Shown: positions 17,020-25,365 of the stretch, one piece after another
Position numbering within the stretch: the first letter of the stretch is position 1
How the letters are laid out: each line of letters begins with the position of its first letter
NCBI GenBank assembly: GCA_017439085.1
Contig: JAFRTU010000009.1
Coordinates: 26,584 to 90,583 of the forward strand
Length of the DNA: 64,000 bases
Reading direction: 5' to 3'
From: Clostridia bacterium
GTDB lineage: Bacteria > Bacillota > Clostridia > Christensenellales > Christensenellaceae
Program-made: the position numbers and the translations under genes
The notes under the pieces: generated by a model
Told to the model about the DNA's origin: nothing
The model's database searches: none
The model's input: the letters and a program-made list of their open reading frames with translations, nothing else

Positions 17020-17907
17020 TCAGTAATAGAGATCCAGTGCACTTTTTTCTATGCATATGTCAATGTCAGAAAAGTCTCCTTTGTATTCTCCGTCTATAGT
17101 CCACGGGAGTTTGATCGGAGTCTCTATCCTGATCTTGTCGGTCTGGAAACATACGACAGAAGGACAGTCTGAATAATCTCTTGAAGTGACAGCCCTGAAT
17201 ACATCGAAAAAGCTGCCGATGGAATGTATCTTCTTTATGAGCATGACTTCGTATACTCCGTCATTGACCTGTACCGTGCCGTCCTGGAATCTGATGATGC
17301 CACCTACGGCATTGCAGTTGGATATGGCTCCGAAGATAAAATCGTCCTCCACCTCAACTTCATCAGAAATGATCTTCATATGGTAGTCCTTAATATTGAA
17401 AAGGCTCTTTGCCCCACCGAAAACATATGCGCCATATCCCAATGTGTTTTTAAGTTTCTGGGAGGTGGCATAGGAGGAATCGGTGAAAGCTCCGAAAGAG
17501 ACCACGCTGCCAAAGCAGATATCTCCAAAAAAGCCTACATCAAAAGGGTGCGGCTCTGTATCACGAAGAAGAGAGAGAGTCTCGGGGATCTGTTTCGGGA
17601 ATCCGAGTGTGTCGCCCAGGAGGTTTGTGGTTCCTGCAGGGATACAGTAGAGAGGTGGGCGCTCTTCTCTTGGAAGAGCAAGAAGGGCTTCCATTACTTC
17701 ATTTATGGTTCCGTCTCCTCCGCAGGCAGCGATCATGTCGAAATCACGGACATTCTCGGCAGCTATCCTGGTGCCGTCGCCCTTTCTTTCCGTCAGCATC
17801 AGTCTGGTGTCGTATATTTCCGAAAAAGATCTTTCGATCAGGTCTTTGTTTTTGACCCCTTTCAGCTTCCCTGAAACGGGATTCATCACTATAAGCAACT
17901 TCTTCAT
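17020..17907 (-). CDS. Diacylglycerol kinase family lipid kinase
   Basis: 295-residue DagK/YegS-type kinase that phosphorylates diacylglycerol (or a similar lipid) to phosphatidate at the membrane face. The N-terminal nucleotide domain starts MKKLLIVMNPVSG and has the family GGDGTINEV motif and PAGTTNLLGDTLG; the C-terminal beta-sandwich has INDGVYEVMLIKK and a final DGEY motif (TIDGEYKGDF). It is 7 bases downstream of the LTA synthase gene, so the two are cotranscribed. Lipoteichoic acid polymerisation releases diacylglycerol from phosphatidylglycerol, so this kinase probably recycles it (DgkB role). Confidence 0.88.
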   Translation of the reverse strand: MKKLLIVMNPVSGKLKGVKNKDLIERSFSEIYDTRLMLTERKGDGTRIAAENVRDFDMIAACGGDGTINEVMEALLALPREERPPLYCIPAGTTNLLGDTLGFPKQIPETLSLLRDTEPHPFDVGFFGDICFGSVVSFGAFTDSSYATSQKLKNTLGYGAYVFGGAKSLFNIKDYHMKIISDEVEVEDDFIFGAISNCNAVGGIIRFQDGTVQVNDGVYEVMLIKKIHSIGSFFDVFRAVTSRDYSDCPSVVCFQTDKIRIETPIKLPWTIDGEYKGDFSDIDICIEKSALDLYY

Positions 17908-17914
17908 AATCTCT

Positions 17915-20059
17915 CTATTTGAACAGAATATTGTAATAATTCTGCTCGAGTATGTACTTTGAATATTTTACCTTGTTCTTTACTATTGCCGATATGGTCT
18001 TTATGTATTCTTCATCTACGGTTATGGACTCATCTGCAGGAGTAAATTCCTGTGTCAGAGCATTGTAATAGCCTTTGTCGGTGATCCAACTGTAGTTTCT
18101 GAATAGAACGAGTGGTGTGGTATTCTTCGCAAACACGTCTCTGCCGACGAGGAGCCTGGAGTCGTATTCCATCCCGAAGAGGTTTGACATAGTCGGGAGA
18201 ATGTCGAGACTGTACGTAGGTTCATCGACCTGAATGGGTTCTTCCTTTTCAAGGCAGCCGCTCCAGATGATAAGACAGTTCTTGTGTATTCCTATGTTTG
18301 TCTCGACAGGACTTCCATTTAGCTCATCAAAGTTTTTGTATTTATATCCCGTATTGCTCTCAAGGCCATACGGATAATGGTCTCCCGTAAGAACGATAAC
18401 GGTATCATCTGCGATTCCCGCTTCCTCAAGCCTTTCTATGAGGTATTTCATAGCAAGATCGAGTTCCATATTGCATGCAACATAAGCAGCGGCATTTTCA
18501 GAGAGATTCAGGTCCGCAACGTCATTTTTGTGCTTATATGACATGTAGTTACCTACCCATGTATACTGGGCATGTCCGCTTACGGTCATGTAATATATGC
18601 TGAAGGGTTGTTTGTCGATATAGTCATCTACGGTCACTTCCATGAGCTGGAGGTCACTTCTCGGCCATACCTTGTCTATCTTCGGAAGTCCATTGCCCAT
18701 AGCGATGAACTTCTCGTAACCGAGGTTAACGTGTGTCTCATTACGTTTGTAATAGGTATATGAGTTGTTATGATATGCGCGCGTGAAGTATCCGAGTCTC
18801 TGGGACTGATGTCCGAGAGTGAAATAAAGGTTGTTCTTTCTGGACTCATAGATACTCTGCACTCCGCCCTTCGGGACCAGTCCGGTCAGGTGTGAATACT
18901 CACCGTCGGAGGTGCTGTATCCCCATGCAGGCTGATAGTAATTTGTGAAATAGATGCCCTTCGTCATCATCCTGTAGAGTGTAGGAGTATACTTTTCATT
19001 CACTGCCCACCATGAGAAAGCTTCAGCCGTAATGACGATCAGGTTCTTTCCCTTGAATTTGCCCGTATACTCATTCTGCTGAGTCGGTCTTTGTGCAGAG
19101 AAATACTCGTGCATCGATTTTACGGTATCATTCTTTGCCTTTGAGATAAGAGTATCGAAATCTATGTCCATGACATTGTAGCCATATTCTATCTTTGGAG
19201 AAGGAATGACAGATGAAGAAGGGTCAACAGATGACGATGACGAGGTTGATGATGTACCTGACATTTCAGACTCGCTTGGGAACACTATTATATCATCCCC
19301 ATCATCCTTGCCCTTCGGGGTACCGAATATGAAATACTGGATATCAAGTCTAGTTCCCGTAACCAGACCGAATCTGTAAGAGGATTCGGAGATGTTGTAT
19401 TCGGACGTATAGTATTCTTGATATGTAACAATACCTCCGGAAAATGCATATACTCCTATAAGAGCTATGACATAGAATATGATCCAGAAAAAGACCGGCA
19501 GAACCTTTGTGATGAGTGAAGAAGCTCTTCTTGAGGTCACTCCCTTGAAGAATACACAGTACAGCACAAGTGGTACGGCATAGAGTATGACCACATACAA
19601 TCCCTTAAGGACTATGACTACAGCTGTTCCGAGATAGCTCTTCACCATGTCTCCGCCGGAGTTCAGAATCGCATTTATACCCATGAAGAACGTGAAGAAC
19701 TGGTTGAGGAAGAACTCAAGAAGGAATACAAAAGCAAAAAGAGATATTACGATGATGTTGAGAGTTCTTACCAGCTTATATTTCTTCCAGATATTGCATA
19801 TGAAATAGAAGAACATCCCTGCAGAAAGGGAAAAGAAGAAAACGAAGTATCCACCCTCGAATATGTTCCTTCCCAGGAAGAGTTTCATAAGGAACTCAAA
19901 ATAGAGGAACATAAGCGGATAGAAGAGCATTAGCAGATAGCTCTGTTTTACTGTAAGCTCACGGATGGAATGCCTGTTCTTATTGATGACCCTGTTGTTT
20001 CTGCTCTCATGAGAGCTTCTGCTGACCGGACGGCGCTTTGGAGAATTGCTGTATATCAT
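17915..20059 (-). CDS. LTA synthase family sulfatase-fold membrane protein
   Basis: 714 residues: a basic cytoplasmic N-terminus (~1-35), about five transmembrane helices (~38-225), a Ser-rich linker (~270-295) and an extracellular alkaline-phosphatase/sulfatase domain (~330-660). Catalytic features are IVITAEAFSWW (metal ligand Glu), WGYSTSDGEYSHLTGL with the nucleophile Thr at about residue 383, HNNSYTYY and VLTGDHYPYG. This matches LtaS-like enzymes that transfer glycerol-phosphate from phosphatidylglycerol to polymer or glycolipid outside the membrane. Strain-specific primase/transferase roles cannot be told apart. Upstream AT-rich DNA has a TATAAT on the minus strand but a weak -35. The DAG kinase lies directly downstream. 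Confidence 0.87.
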   Translation of the reverse strand: MIYSNSPKRRPVSRSSHESRNNRVINKNRHSIRELTVKQSYLLMLFYPLMFLYFEFLMKLFLGRNIFEGGYFVFFFSLSAGMFFYFICNIWKKYKLVRTLNIIVISLFAFVFLLEFFLNQFFTFFMGINAILNSGGDMVKSYLGTAVVIVLKGLYVVILYAVPLVLYCVFFKGVTSRRASSLITKVLPVFFWIIFYVIALIGVYAFSGGIVTYQEYYTSEYNISESSYRFGLVTGTRLDIQYFIFGTPKGKDDGDDIIVFPSESEMSGTSSTSSSSSVDPSSSVIPSPKIEYGYNVMDIDFDTLISKAKNDTVKSMHEYFSAQRPTQQNEYTGKFKGKNLIVITAEAFSWWAVNEKYTPTLYRMMTKGIYFTNYYQPAWGYSTSDGEYSHLTGLVPKGGVQSIYESRKNNLYFTLGHQSQRLGYFTRAYHNNSYTYYKRNETHVNLGYEKFIAMGNGLPKIDKVWPRSDLQLMEVTVDDYIDKQPFSIYYMTVSGHAQYTWVGNYMSYKHKNDVADLNLSENAAAYVACNMELDLAMKYLIERLEEAGIADDTVIVLTGDHYPYGLESNTGYKYKNFDELNGSPVETNIGIHKNCLIIWSGCLEKEEPIQVDEPTYSLDILPTMSNLFGMEYDSRLLVGRDVFAKNTTPLVLFRNYSWITDKGYYNALTQEFTPADESITVDEEYIKTISAIVKNKVKYSKYILEQNYYNILFK

Positions 20060-20218
20060 ACGATCTTGACCTGTAGTTTACTTTAAAGAGGAATGGTAAG
20101 TATTTGCTAACTTATCACTTTAAGCCCTCTTGATATTATAGACATATTTATGTAAAAAAGCGTCCCCCTAAAAAAGATTTTTATAAATAATTAAAAACTG
20201 AATCGCGGTGGCAAAAGA

Positions 20219-20247
20219 AACAGGGTGCCTGTTTAAGACACCCTGTT
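20219..20247 (-). terminator. Terminator after the Cys/His-tailed membrane protein
   Basis: Nine-bp stem 20219-20227 with 20239-20247 (AACAGGGTG / CACCCTGTT). On the minus strand it is followed by TCTTTTG. Confidence 0.75.
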
Positions 20248-20267
20248 CATTGTAGCCGGTTAAGATC

Positions 20268-20984
20268 TCATTCATCAGAAGGAAGATCGGTGATGTTGTC
20301 CCTGTGTGCACAATGTTTACAGATCCTTGTACGTCCCTCTGCAATGGCCTGTTCCACAGTACCGCTCGTAAGTGTGTCTGTCTGGTTGAGCGATCCGCAG
20401 TCGGAATGAGTATGGTATACCTTTCCGAAAGGTGCCCAATAAACAACAGTATCTCCGAGCTCAGTCATAGCAGCTTCCTGCTGTTCCTTGGAAACAGGAT
20501 TGAAGTCATAGCTTGCTACTCCGGCTATGAGAAGAGCGATGATCGCAACTACTGTAGCGATGGTCTTGGTCTTCTTGTCCAGATCCTTATTGGTGAGAAG
20601 GATTATTATGATCGGAGCAAAGCACACGAGGCTTGCTATGACACCCATATTGTTCCACAGCCAGAAAAGGAACTTGTTCTTTTCGGACATCGGGGAGATA
20701 TGATTTGCCTTCTTCCACATCTGGGATGCGATGATGACGCATATAAGATCCAGGACAAGGAATAAGATGAGCTGCCATACGGTAGGCATGAACTTGAGAT
20801 TGAGTTTTCCTACCACAACGAGAATTGCAAGGATCTCGAAGACAAGTCCAAGCACCCATAAACAGATGGCGCCTATCCTTAGAGCTTTGCTGTTGCCTAC
20901 TGGCTTAGCAGCGGTTATCTTCTTTCCGTCGGCAGTAACTTCTACTTCCGACTGGATGATCTTATGTTCCTTTTTTTCAGCCAT
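20268..20984 (-). CDS. Membrane protein with a C-terminal Cys/His domain
   Basis: 238 residues. A charged N-terminus (~1-32) is followed by four hydrophobic segments (~33-58, 66-88, 108-130, 140-160), then a soluble tail. The tail reads VVYWAPFGKVYHTHSDCGSL, then a 20-residue helix-like stretch with TVEQAIAEG, then RTRICKHCAHR. The spacing H-x-x-S-D-C...A...G...C-x-x-C is that of the small zinc-binding beta-hairpin found in Ada-like metal-binding and competence-associated nuclease tails (V-(Y/W)...G-x-x-(Y/F)-H-x-x-x-C...A...G-x-x-x-C-x-x-C). It has a good AGGAGATC site and its own terminator. I do not recognise a function; zinc binding is inference. Confidence 0.65.
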   Translation of the reverse strand: MAEKKEHKIIQSEVEVTADGKKITAAKPVGNSKALRIGAICLWVLGLVFEILAILVVVGKLNLKFMPTVWQLILFLVLDLICVIIASQMWKKANHISPMSEKNKFLFWLWNNMGVIASLVCFAPIIIILLTNKDLDKKTKTIATVVAIIALLIAGVASYDFNPVSKEQQEAAMTELGDTVVYWAPFGKVYHTHSDCGSLNQTDTLTSGTVEQAIAEGRTRICKHCAHRDNITDLPSDE

Positions 20985-21014
20985 AGTGATCTCCTGTTTA
21001 TAATTTTTCTTAAT

Positions 21015-21060
21015 AAAAAATATACTCTATTATTGCTGTGTTTTCAATAACAGAGTATAT
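21015..21060 (-). terminator. Terminator after the ABC importer operon
   Basis: On the minus strand a 16-bp stem with one mismatch (21045-21060 with 21020-21035) runs into TTTTTTATT. Confidence 0.85.
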
Positions 21061-21069
21061 CGTACTTCC

Positions 21070-21864
21070 TCAGTTCAGGAGGTCCCTGTCGCTTGTGAAC
21101 TCGGTCCCCGAGACTCTTTCAAAGGCCTTGAGAAGGGCCTCGACCGTGAGCTTTTTCTTCTCTTCTCCGGAGATGTCGAGGATTATCTTTCCTTCATGGA
21201 ACATCAGAAGCCGGTCTCCGTAATCGATGGCGTCTCTCATGTTGTGGGTGACCATAAGAGCCGTCAGATTGTTCTCTCTGATGATCTTATTGGAGATCGT
21301 GAGGACTATCTGGGCCGTTTTCGGGTCCAGTGCAGCTGTGTGCTCATCAAGGAGTATGAGCTTCGGTTTCTGTAAAGAGGCCATGATCAATGTAAGAGCC
21401 TGCCTCTGCCCACCCGAGAGGAGTCCGACTTTGGCTTCCGTCCTGTCTTCAAGTCCGAGTCCCAGTTCCTTTAGTTTTTCCTTATACTTCTCACGGTCCT
21501 TTTGTCTGATGGCCCATAGCAGTTTTCTCTTCTTACCTCTTCTGTCAGCCAGAGCCAGATTCTCTTCTATATTCATATTACCGGCCGTACCGGTCATAGG
21601 GTCCTGGAACACGCGTCCGAGGTATTTCGCTCTCTTGTGTTCGGACAGAGAGGTGATGTCCTCTCCGTCAAGTATTATCCTTCCGGAATCGATGGGGAAT
21701 ACACCTGCTATCGCATTCAGTGTGGTGGACTTTCCGCTTCCGTTTCCCCCTATGACGGTGACGAACTCTCCGTCGTTAATTGTCAGGTTCAGGGAATCGA
21801 GAGCCACCTTTTCATTTACCGTTCCGCGGTTGAATGTCTTCGTTACGTTTTCAAGGATCAGCAT
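21070..21864 (-). CDS. ABC transporter ATP-binding protein (TrpZ-like)
   Basis: 264-residue ABC ATPase: Walker A GGNGSGKST, a Q-loop (VFQDPMTG), signature LLSGGQRQALTL, Walker B KLILLDEHTAALD and a switch His (VTHNMRDA). The DEHTAALDPKT form of Walker B is typical of the uncharacterised-importer ATPases grouped with TrpZ/YufO-like systems. Its ATG overlaps the permease stop by one base, and with the permease and lipoprotein it forms a three-gene importer. The substrate is not shown by sequence; tryptophan or another aromatic compound is the best analogy (streptococcal TrpXYZ). Confidence 0.85.
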   Translation of the reverse strand: MLILENVTKTFNRGTVNEKVALDSLNLTINDGEFVTVIGGNGSGKSTTLNAIAGVFPIDSGRIILDGEDITSLSEHKRAKYLGRVFQDPMTGTAGNMNIEENLALADRRGKKRKLLWAIRQKDREKYKEKLKELGLGLEDRTEAKVGLLSGGQRQALTLIMASLQKPKLILLDEHTAALDPKTAQIVLTISNKIIRENNLTALMVTHNMRDAIDYGDRLLMFHEGKIILDISGEEKKKLTVEALLKAFERVSGTEFTSDRDLLN

Positions 21865-22760
21865 CAGTTCGTCCTCCTGACTCTCTTTTCAGAGATGATC
21901 TTCTTAAGATAGGGAAATGCAAGGAACGTTGCGACCACTATTGCAGAGAAGAGCTTGAGGTCTGTCGTAGAAAGTCCCAGCTGGAGGACAAGGGATATGA
22001 TCATGAAGTATAGGATCGATCCAAGAACGACAGCAAAAAGCTTAAGAGCAAAGTTATGGAAGATCCTTCCGAAAATAACTTCACTCATGATGATGGCTGC
22101 AAGTCCGATTACTATTGCACCTCTTCCCATATTGACGTCAGCACTGCCCTGATACTGTGCATAAAGAGCACCTGAAAGAGCAACGAGCCCATTCGAGATA
22201 GTGAGGCCCATGACCTTGTTGAGGTTGGTGTTGATGCCCTGGGCCCTTGCCATGTTTGGATTGTTGCCGGTCGCTCTTATGGAATGTCCCACCTCTGTTC
22301 CGAAGAACCAGTAGAGGATGGCTATGATGACGATGCAGAATAAAAGGCTCACTATGATTGCACTCGGTATATATCTCAGGCTTACGATAAGGTCATACTT
22401 GTCGACGCTTATGGCCTGATTGGATTTTCCGAGTATCCTCATGTTGATGGAATAGAGTCCGATCTGGGTCAGTATCCCGGAGAGTATGGCAGGGATACCA
22501 AGTACTGTATGGAGAAAACCCGTTATGAGCCCGGTCGCCATGCCTGCTATCAGAGCAAGGAGCAGAGCAAGATACGGGTTCATACCGCCGAGCATCGCCA
22601 TCACCGCAACAGCGGCTCCGGTGGCCATGCTTCCGTCAACGGTCATATCGGAATAATCGAGTACTCTGAAAGTTATATATACTCCTATCCCAAGCAGTCC
22701 CCATATTAGTCCCTGAGAGCATGCGCCCGGAAGGGACTTGATTAATGAAACGATATTCAT
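21864..22760 (-). CDS. ABC transporter permease (TrpY-like, COG4120 type)
   Basis: 298-residue inner-membrane permease with eight or nine hydrophobic segments of the branched-chain/BMP permease fold. Characteristic motifs are RVLDYSDMTVDGSMATGAAVA near the N-terminus and GTEVGHSIRATGNNPNMARAQGINT, the cytoplasmic coupling loop contacting the ATPase. Translation is coupled to the ATPase by a one-base overlap. Between it and the upstream lipoprotein gene is a 114-base gap with a hairpin at 22827-22856 that probably lowers downstream expression. Confidence 0.87.
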   Translation of the reverse strand: MNIVSLIKSLPGACSQGLIWGLLGIGVYITFRVLDYSDMTVDGSMATGAAVAVMAMLGGMNPYLALLLALIAGMATGLITGFLHTVLGIPAILSGILTQIGLYSINMRILGKSNQAISVDKYDLIVSLRYIPSAIIVSLLFCIVIIAILYWFFGTEVGHSIRATGNNPNMARAQGINTNLNKVMGLTISNGLVALSGALYAQYQGSADVNMGRGAIVIGLAAIIMSEVIFGRIFHNFALKLFAVVLGSILYFMIISLVLQLGLSTTDLKLFSAIVVATFLAFPYLKKIISEKRVRRTN

Positions 22761-22826
22761 GATGTCTCCAGCTGTGGTTTATGATTGTTTTTACCAATAT
22801 ATTATACTTAACTGCAGGTAAAAATA

Positions 22827-22856
22827 AACGGTATCCCTCATGGGAAGGATACCGTT
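22827..22856 (-). terminator. Partial terminator/attenuating hairpin between lipoprotein and permease genes
   Basis: Ten-bp stem AACGGTATCC (22827-22836) with GGATACCGTT (22847-22856). On the minus strand it is followed by TATTTTTACC. It lies inside the importer operon, so some read-through is expected, giving more binding protein than permease. Confidence 0.65.
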
Positions 22857-22874
22857 ATGGACTTATTTGTTCGA

Positions 22875-23828
22875 TCACTCGATCGGAACGATTCCTTCGG
22901 GGATCTCGATTCCCAGAAGCTCTGCAACTTCCTTGTTGTATTCAAGGGTTACTTTTGCTGCATAGACTATAGGGGTGGTTGCCGGATCAGCGCCGTTTAC
23001 GAGGATCTCGTAAGCGACCTTTCCTGCTTCATATCCCATGTCATAGTAACTGATGGACAGAGTTGCCAGTCCGCCGTTCTTGCACATGTTCTCCTCACCG
23101 CAGATCACCGGGATCTTAGCGGGAATGGTTATGTTCTTAACTACTTCCATATTGTCAGCAATGGTGTTGTCAGTAGGGATGTAGATGGCTTCAACTTCAT
23201 CGACTGCCTTTGTGACTACTGCCTGTATCTCATTTGAATCGGATACAGTATAGACCTTGACTTCAATATTCTTTTCCTTCAATGCCTTCTCTGCGAGTTC
23301 TGCCTGGAAAATGGAGTTGGACTCACTTGAGCAGTAGAGGATACCTACGGACTTGACATCAGGAGCGATCATTGTAAGAAGCTCTATCTGCTGATCTATA
23401 GGAGCAAGGTCAGACGCGCCGGTAACGTTGGTGCCGGGCTTGTCGTTGGATTCTATGACTCCTGCGGAGACGTAGTCCGTGATGGATGTTCCGACGATCG
23501 GGATCTTGGATGTAGCTGCAGCGCAGGATGTGAGCGCAGTTGTGGCGTTTGCCATGATGAGGTCGACGTTATCGTTGACGAACTTCGTGGCGATGGTCGC
23601 ACAGTTTGCAGGATCATTCTGAGCGTTCTTATAGTCAAATACTACTTTATCTCCGAGAAGATCCTTCAAAGCCTGCTCAAAACCTTCTGTTGCAAGGTCG
23701 AGAGCCGGATGCTCGAGCTGCTGAAGAATTCCTACTGTATATACTTTTTCTTTTTTCTTGCAGGAAGCGACTGAAAGCAGAAGGACTGCGATCATCATTA
23801 CTGCCAGTATGCGTACCAGTTTTTTCAT
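22875..23828 (-). CDS. ABC transporter substrate-binding lipoprotein (TrpX-like, COG2984 type)
   Basis: 317 residues starting at ATG 23828, which follows GGAGGAATT; an in-frame upstream extension lacks a site and would bury the signal peptide. The signal is MKKLVRILAVMMIAVLLLSV with lipobox VASC (Cys23). The mature protein has the periplasmic-binding type 1 fold (TVGILQQLEHPALDLATEGF, TSITDYVSAGVI, GILYCSSESNSIFQ, AIYIPTDNTIADNME, YDMGYEAGKVAYEIL). COG2984 proteins include TrpX. The ligand pocket cannot be assigned by eye. First gene of the operon, with its promoter at 23870-23898. Confidence 0.88.
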   Translation of the reverse strand: MKKLVRILAVMMIAVLLLSVASCKKKEKVYTVGILQQLEHPALDLATEGFEQALKDLLGDKVVFDYKNAQNDPANCATIATKFVNDNVDLIMANATTALTSCAAATSKIPIVGTSITDYVSAGVIESNDKPGTNVTGASDLAPIDQQIELLTMIAPDVKSVGILYCSSESNSIFQAELAEKALKEKNIEVKVYTVSDSNEIQAVVTKAVDEVEAIYIPTDNTIADNMEVVKNITIPAKIPVICGEENMCKNGGLATLSISYYDMGYEAGKVAYEILVNGADPATTPIVYAAKVTLEYNKEVAELLGIEIPEGIVPIE

Positions 23829-23869
23829 AATTCCTCCTAAAAAAATTTGATACAAACTATAGTAGGTAT

Positions 23870-23898
23870 AAAATAATCCCCTCACCCATAATTGTCAA
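23870..23898 (-). promoter_or_regulatory. Promoter of the TrpXYZ-like operon
   Basis: Minus strand TTGACA (23898-23893), 17-base spacer, TATTTT (23875-23870). The resulting leader is only about 35 bases, so no T-box or other riboswitch fits. Confidence 0.65.
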
Positions 23899-24022
23899 TG
23901 AATAATTTTTATTTATTCGGCACTATTTATGCATATTTATGCAACTATCATAAATATTCTGTAAGAATCGACAAAATAGAATTATAATTAACACGATATG
24001 GATGAAAGGAAGGAGATCGAAT

Positions 24023-24667
24023 TTGAAGGAATTCAAGTATGCAGTCTTTGATATGGACGGAACAGTTCTCGATTCCATGTTTATCTGGGACAGGCTTATC
24101 GATGATGTGTTGAAAAAACTGGACATTGGGAATGATCTTTCGGTGAGAAGCGACATACTCACACTAAACATGGAAGATACTGCGGATTATCTGATCGACA
24201 GGTTTGGTTTTCCATATTCAAACCAGGAGATGATCGACATCATCAATGAGGAAGCACTTGAACAGTATATGAGAGATGCCAGACCCAAGGAAGCAATAGA
24301 CAAGTATCTGGACAAACTGCATAAAAAGGGGATAAAGACGGCCATAGTCACGGCAACGGACAGGGAGATAGCTGATCCGGTGCTCAGAAAATTCGGACTG
24401 TATGACAGATTCGATCTCATAGTGACCTGCACAGAGGAGAAACTGGACAAGAATACTCCGGAGATATATCTCAGGACGTTTGAGAAACTTGGAGCTACGG
24501 ACATGAAGGACTGTGTGGTGTTCGAGGATGCACTTCACTGTGTAGTCACAACCGTCGGAGCAGGACTTTATACAGTAGGGGTAGAAGATGAGGTCGCAAG
24601 ACATTCTGCAGACAAGATCAGAGAGACGGCTGACGTATATATCACATCATTTGAGGAACTGCTGTAA
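24023..24667 (+). CDS. HAD family hydrolase (beta-PGM/phosphatase group)
   Basis: 214 residues with the full HAD set: nucleophile VFDMDGTVLDS, motif II VTATDREIA, motif III Lys within EEKLDKNTPEIY and motif IV VVFEDALH. A helical C1 cap (~20-85) places it with beta-phosphoglucomutase-like phosphatases. A TTG start at 24023 is preferred because GGAAGGAG (24008-24015) is spaced for it. An in-frame ATG at 24002 would be nearly leaderless given a TATAAT at 23983-23988. It lies one base from thiN, so the pair is coupled. Substrate unknown; a phosphatase for thiamine or sugar phosphates is possible. Confidence 0.82.
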   Translation: MKEFKYAVFDMDGTVLDSMFIWDRLIDDVLKKLDIGNDLSVRSDILTLNMEDTADYLIDRFGFPYSNQEMIDIINEEALEQYMRDARPKEAIDKYLDKLHKKGIKTAIVTATDREIADPVLRKFGLYDRFDLIVTCTEEKLDKNTPEIYLRTFEKLGATDMKDCVVFEDALHCVVTTVGAGLYTVGVEDEVARHSADKIRETADVYITSFEELL

Positions 24668-24668
24668 T

Positions 24669-25328
24669 ATGAACTTACCCGAGAGAACACACGACAGAAA
24701 ATGCCATATAGTGGGTGCAGGCCCTCTTTACGGATACGATATTGAAATAGGACCCGATGATATTCTCATTGCTGCTGATGCCGGTCTGCGAAACCTGAAA
24801 GAAGGTCAGATGCCCGACATACTGCTTGGAGATTTCGATTCTCTTGGTTCAAGACCGGAAGGATATGATCTTGTGATCCTGCCGGAGGTCAAGGATCTCA
24901 GTGATACTCTTGCGGCAGTGGATGAAGGTCTTAAGAGAGGCTACAGGGAGTTTTTGATATACGGTGGTACCGGAGGCAGGGCGGATCATACCATAGCAAA
25001 CCTGCAGACTCTTGCATACCTTGTTGAACATGGAGCAAGAGGATGGCTTTTAGGGCAGCAGAACATATCTACCGTGATGGGACCTGGAACGCTGAAACTG
25101 GAAAAAGGAAACAAGGGTTTTATCAGCATATTCGCATATGGAGGAGGAGCGGAGGGCGTGAGTCTCAAGGGATTCAAGTACAATATATTTGATACCGATC
25201 TTTCTGCAGCGTATCCTCTCGGGCTCAGCAATGAGCTTATGGGACTTGATGCAGAGATAGTACTCATGAAAGGATCGCTCCTCATAGTATATGAGAGAGA
25301 ATATGAAAGAGTAAGGACAGCCTGGTAA
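24669..25328 (+). CDS. thiN: Thiamine pyrophosphokinase
   Basis: 219 residues, transferring diphosphate from ATP to thiamine to make thiamine diphosphate. Family motifs: ILIAADAGLRNL, the metal-binding PDILLGDFDSLG, VKDLSDTLAAVDEGLKRG (the usual K-D-x-T-D is K-D-L-S-D), GGTGGRADHTIANLQTL, and a C-terminal thiamine-binding beta domain with G-L-S-N-E. It begins one base after the HAD gene. No TPP riboswitch is visible upstream. Called with confidence from motif order. Confidence 0.92.
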   Translation: MNLPERTHDRKCHIVGAGPLYGYDIEIGPDDILIAADAGLRNLKEGQMPDILLGDFDSLGSRPEGYDLVILPEVKDLSDTLAAVDEGLKRGYREFLIYGGTGGRADHTIANLQTLAYLVEHGARGWLLGQQNISTVMGPGTLKLEKGNKGFISIFAYGGGAEGVSLKGFKYNIFDTDLSAAYPLGLSNELMGLDAEIVLMKGSLLIVYEREYERVRTAW

Positions 25329-25365
25329 AGGCTTTAAGATTATTTATCAAAAAGGAGATAGGAGC

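Noticed and set aside
20168..20446. Small minus-strand frame overlapping the end of the Cys/His membrane protein gene
   Set aside because: It runs in another frame through the coding end and terminator and has no ribosome-binding site.
23829..24000. T-box or riboswitch controlling the TrpXYZ-like importer
   Set aside because: The promoter at 23870-23898 leaves a ~35-base leader, too short for either.
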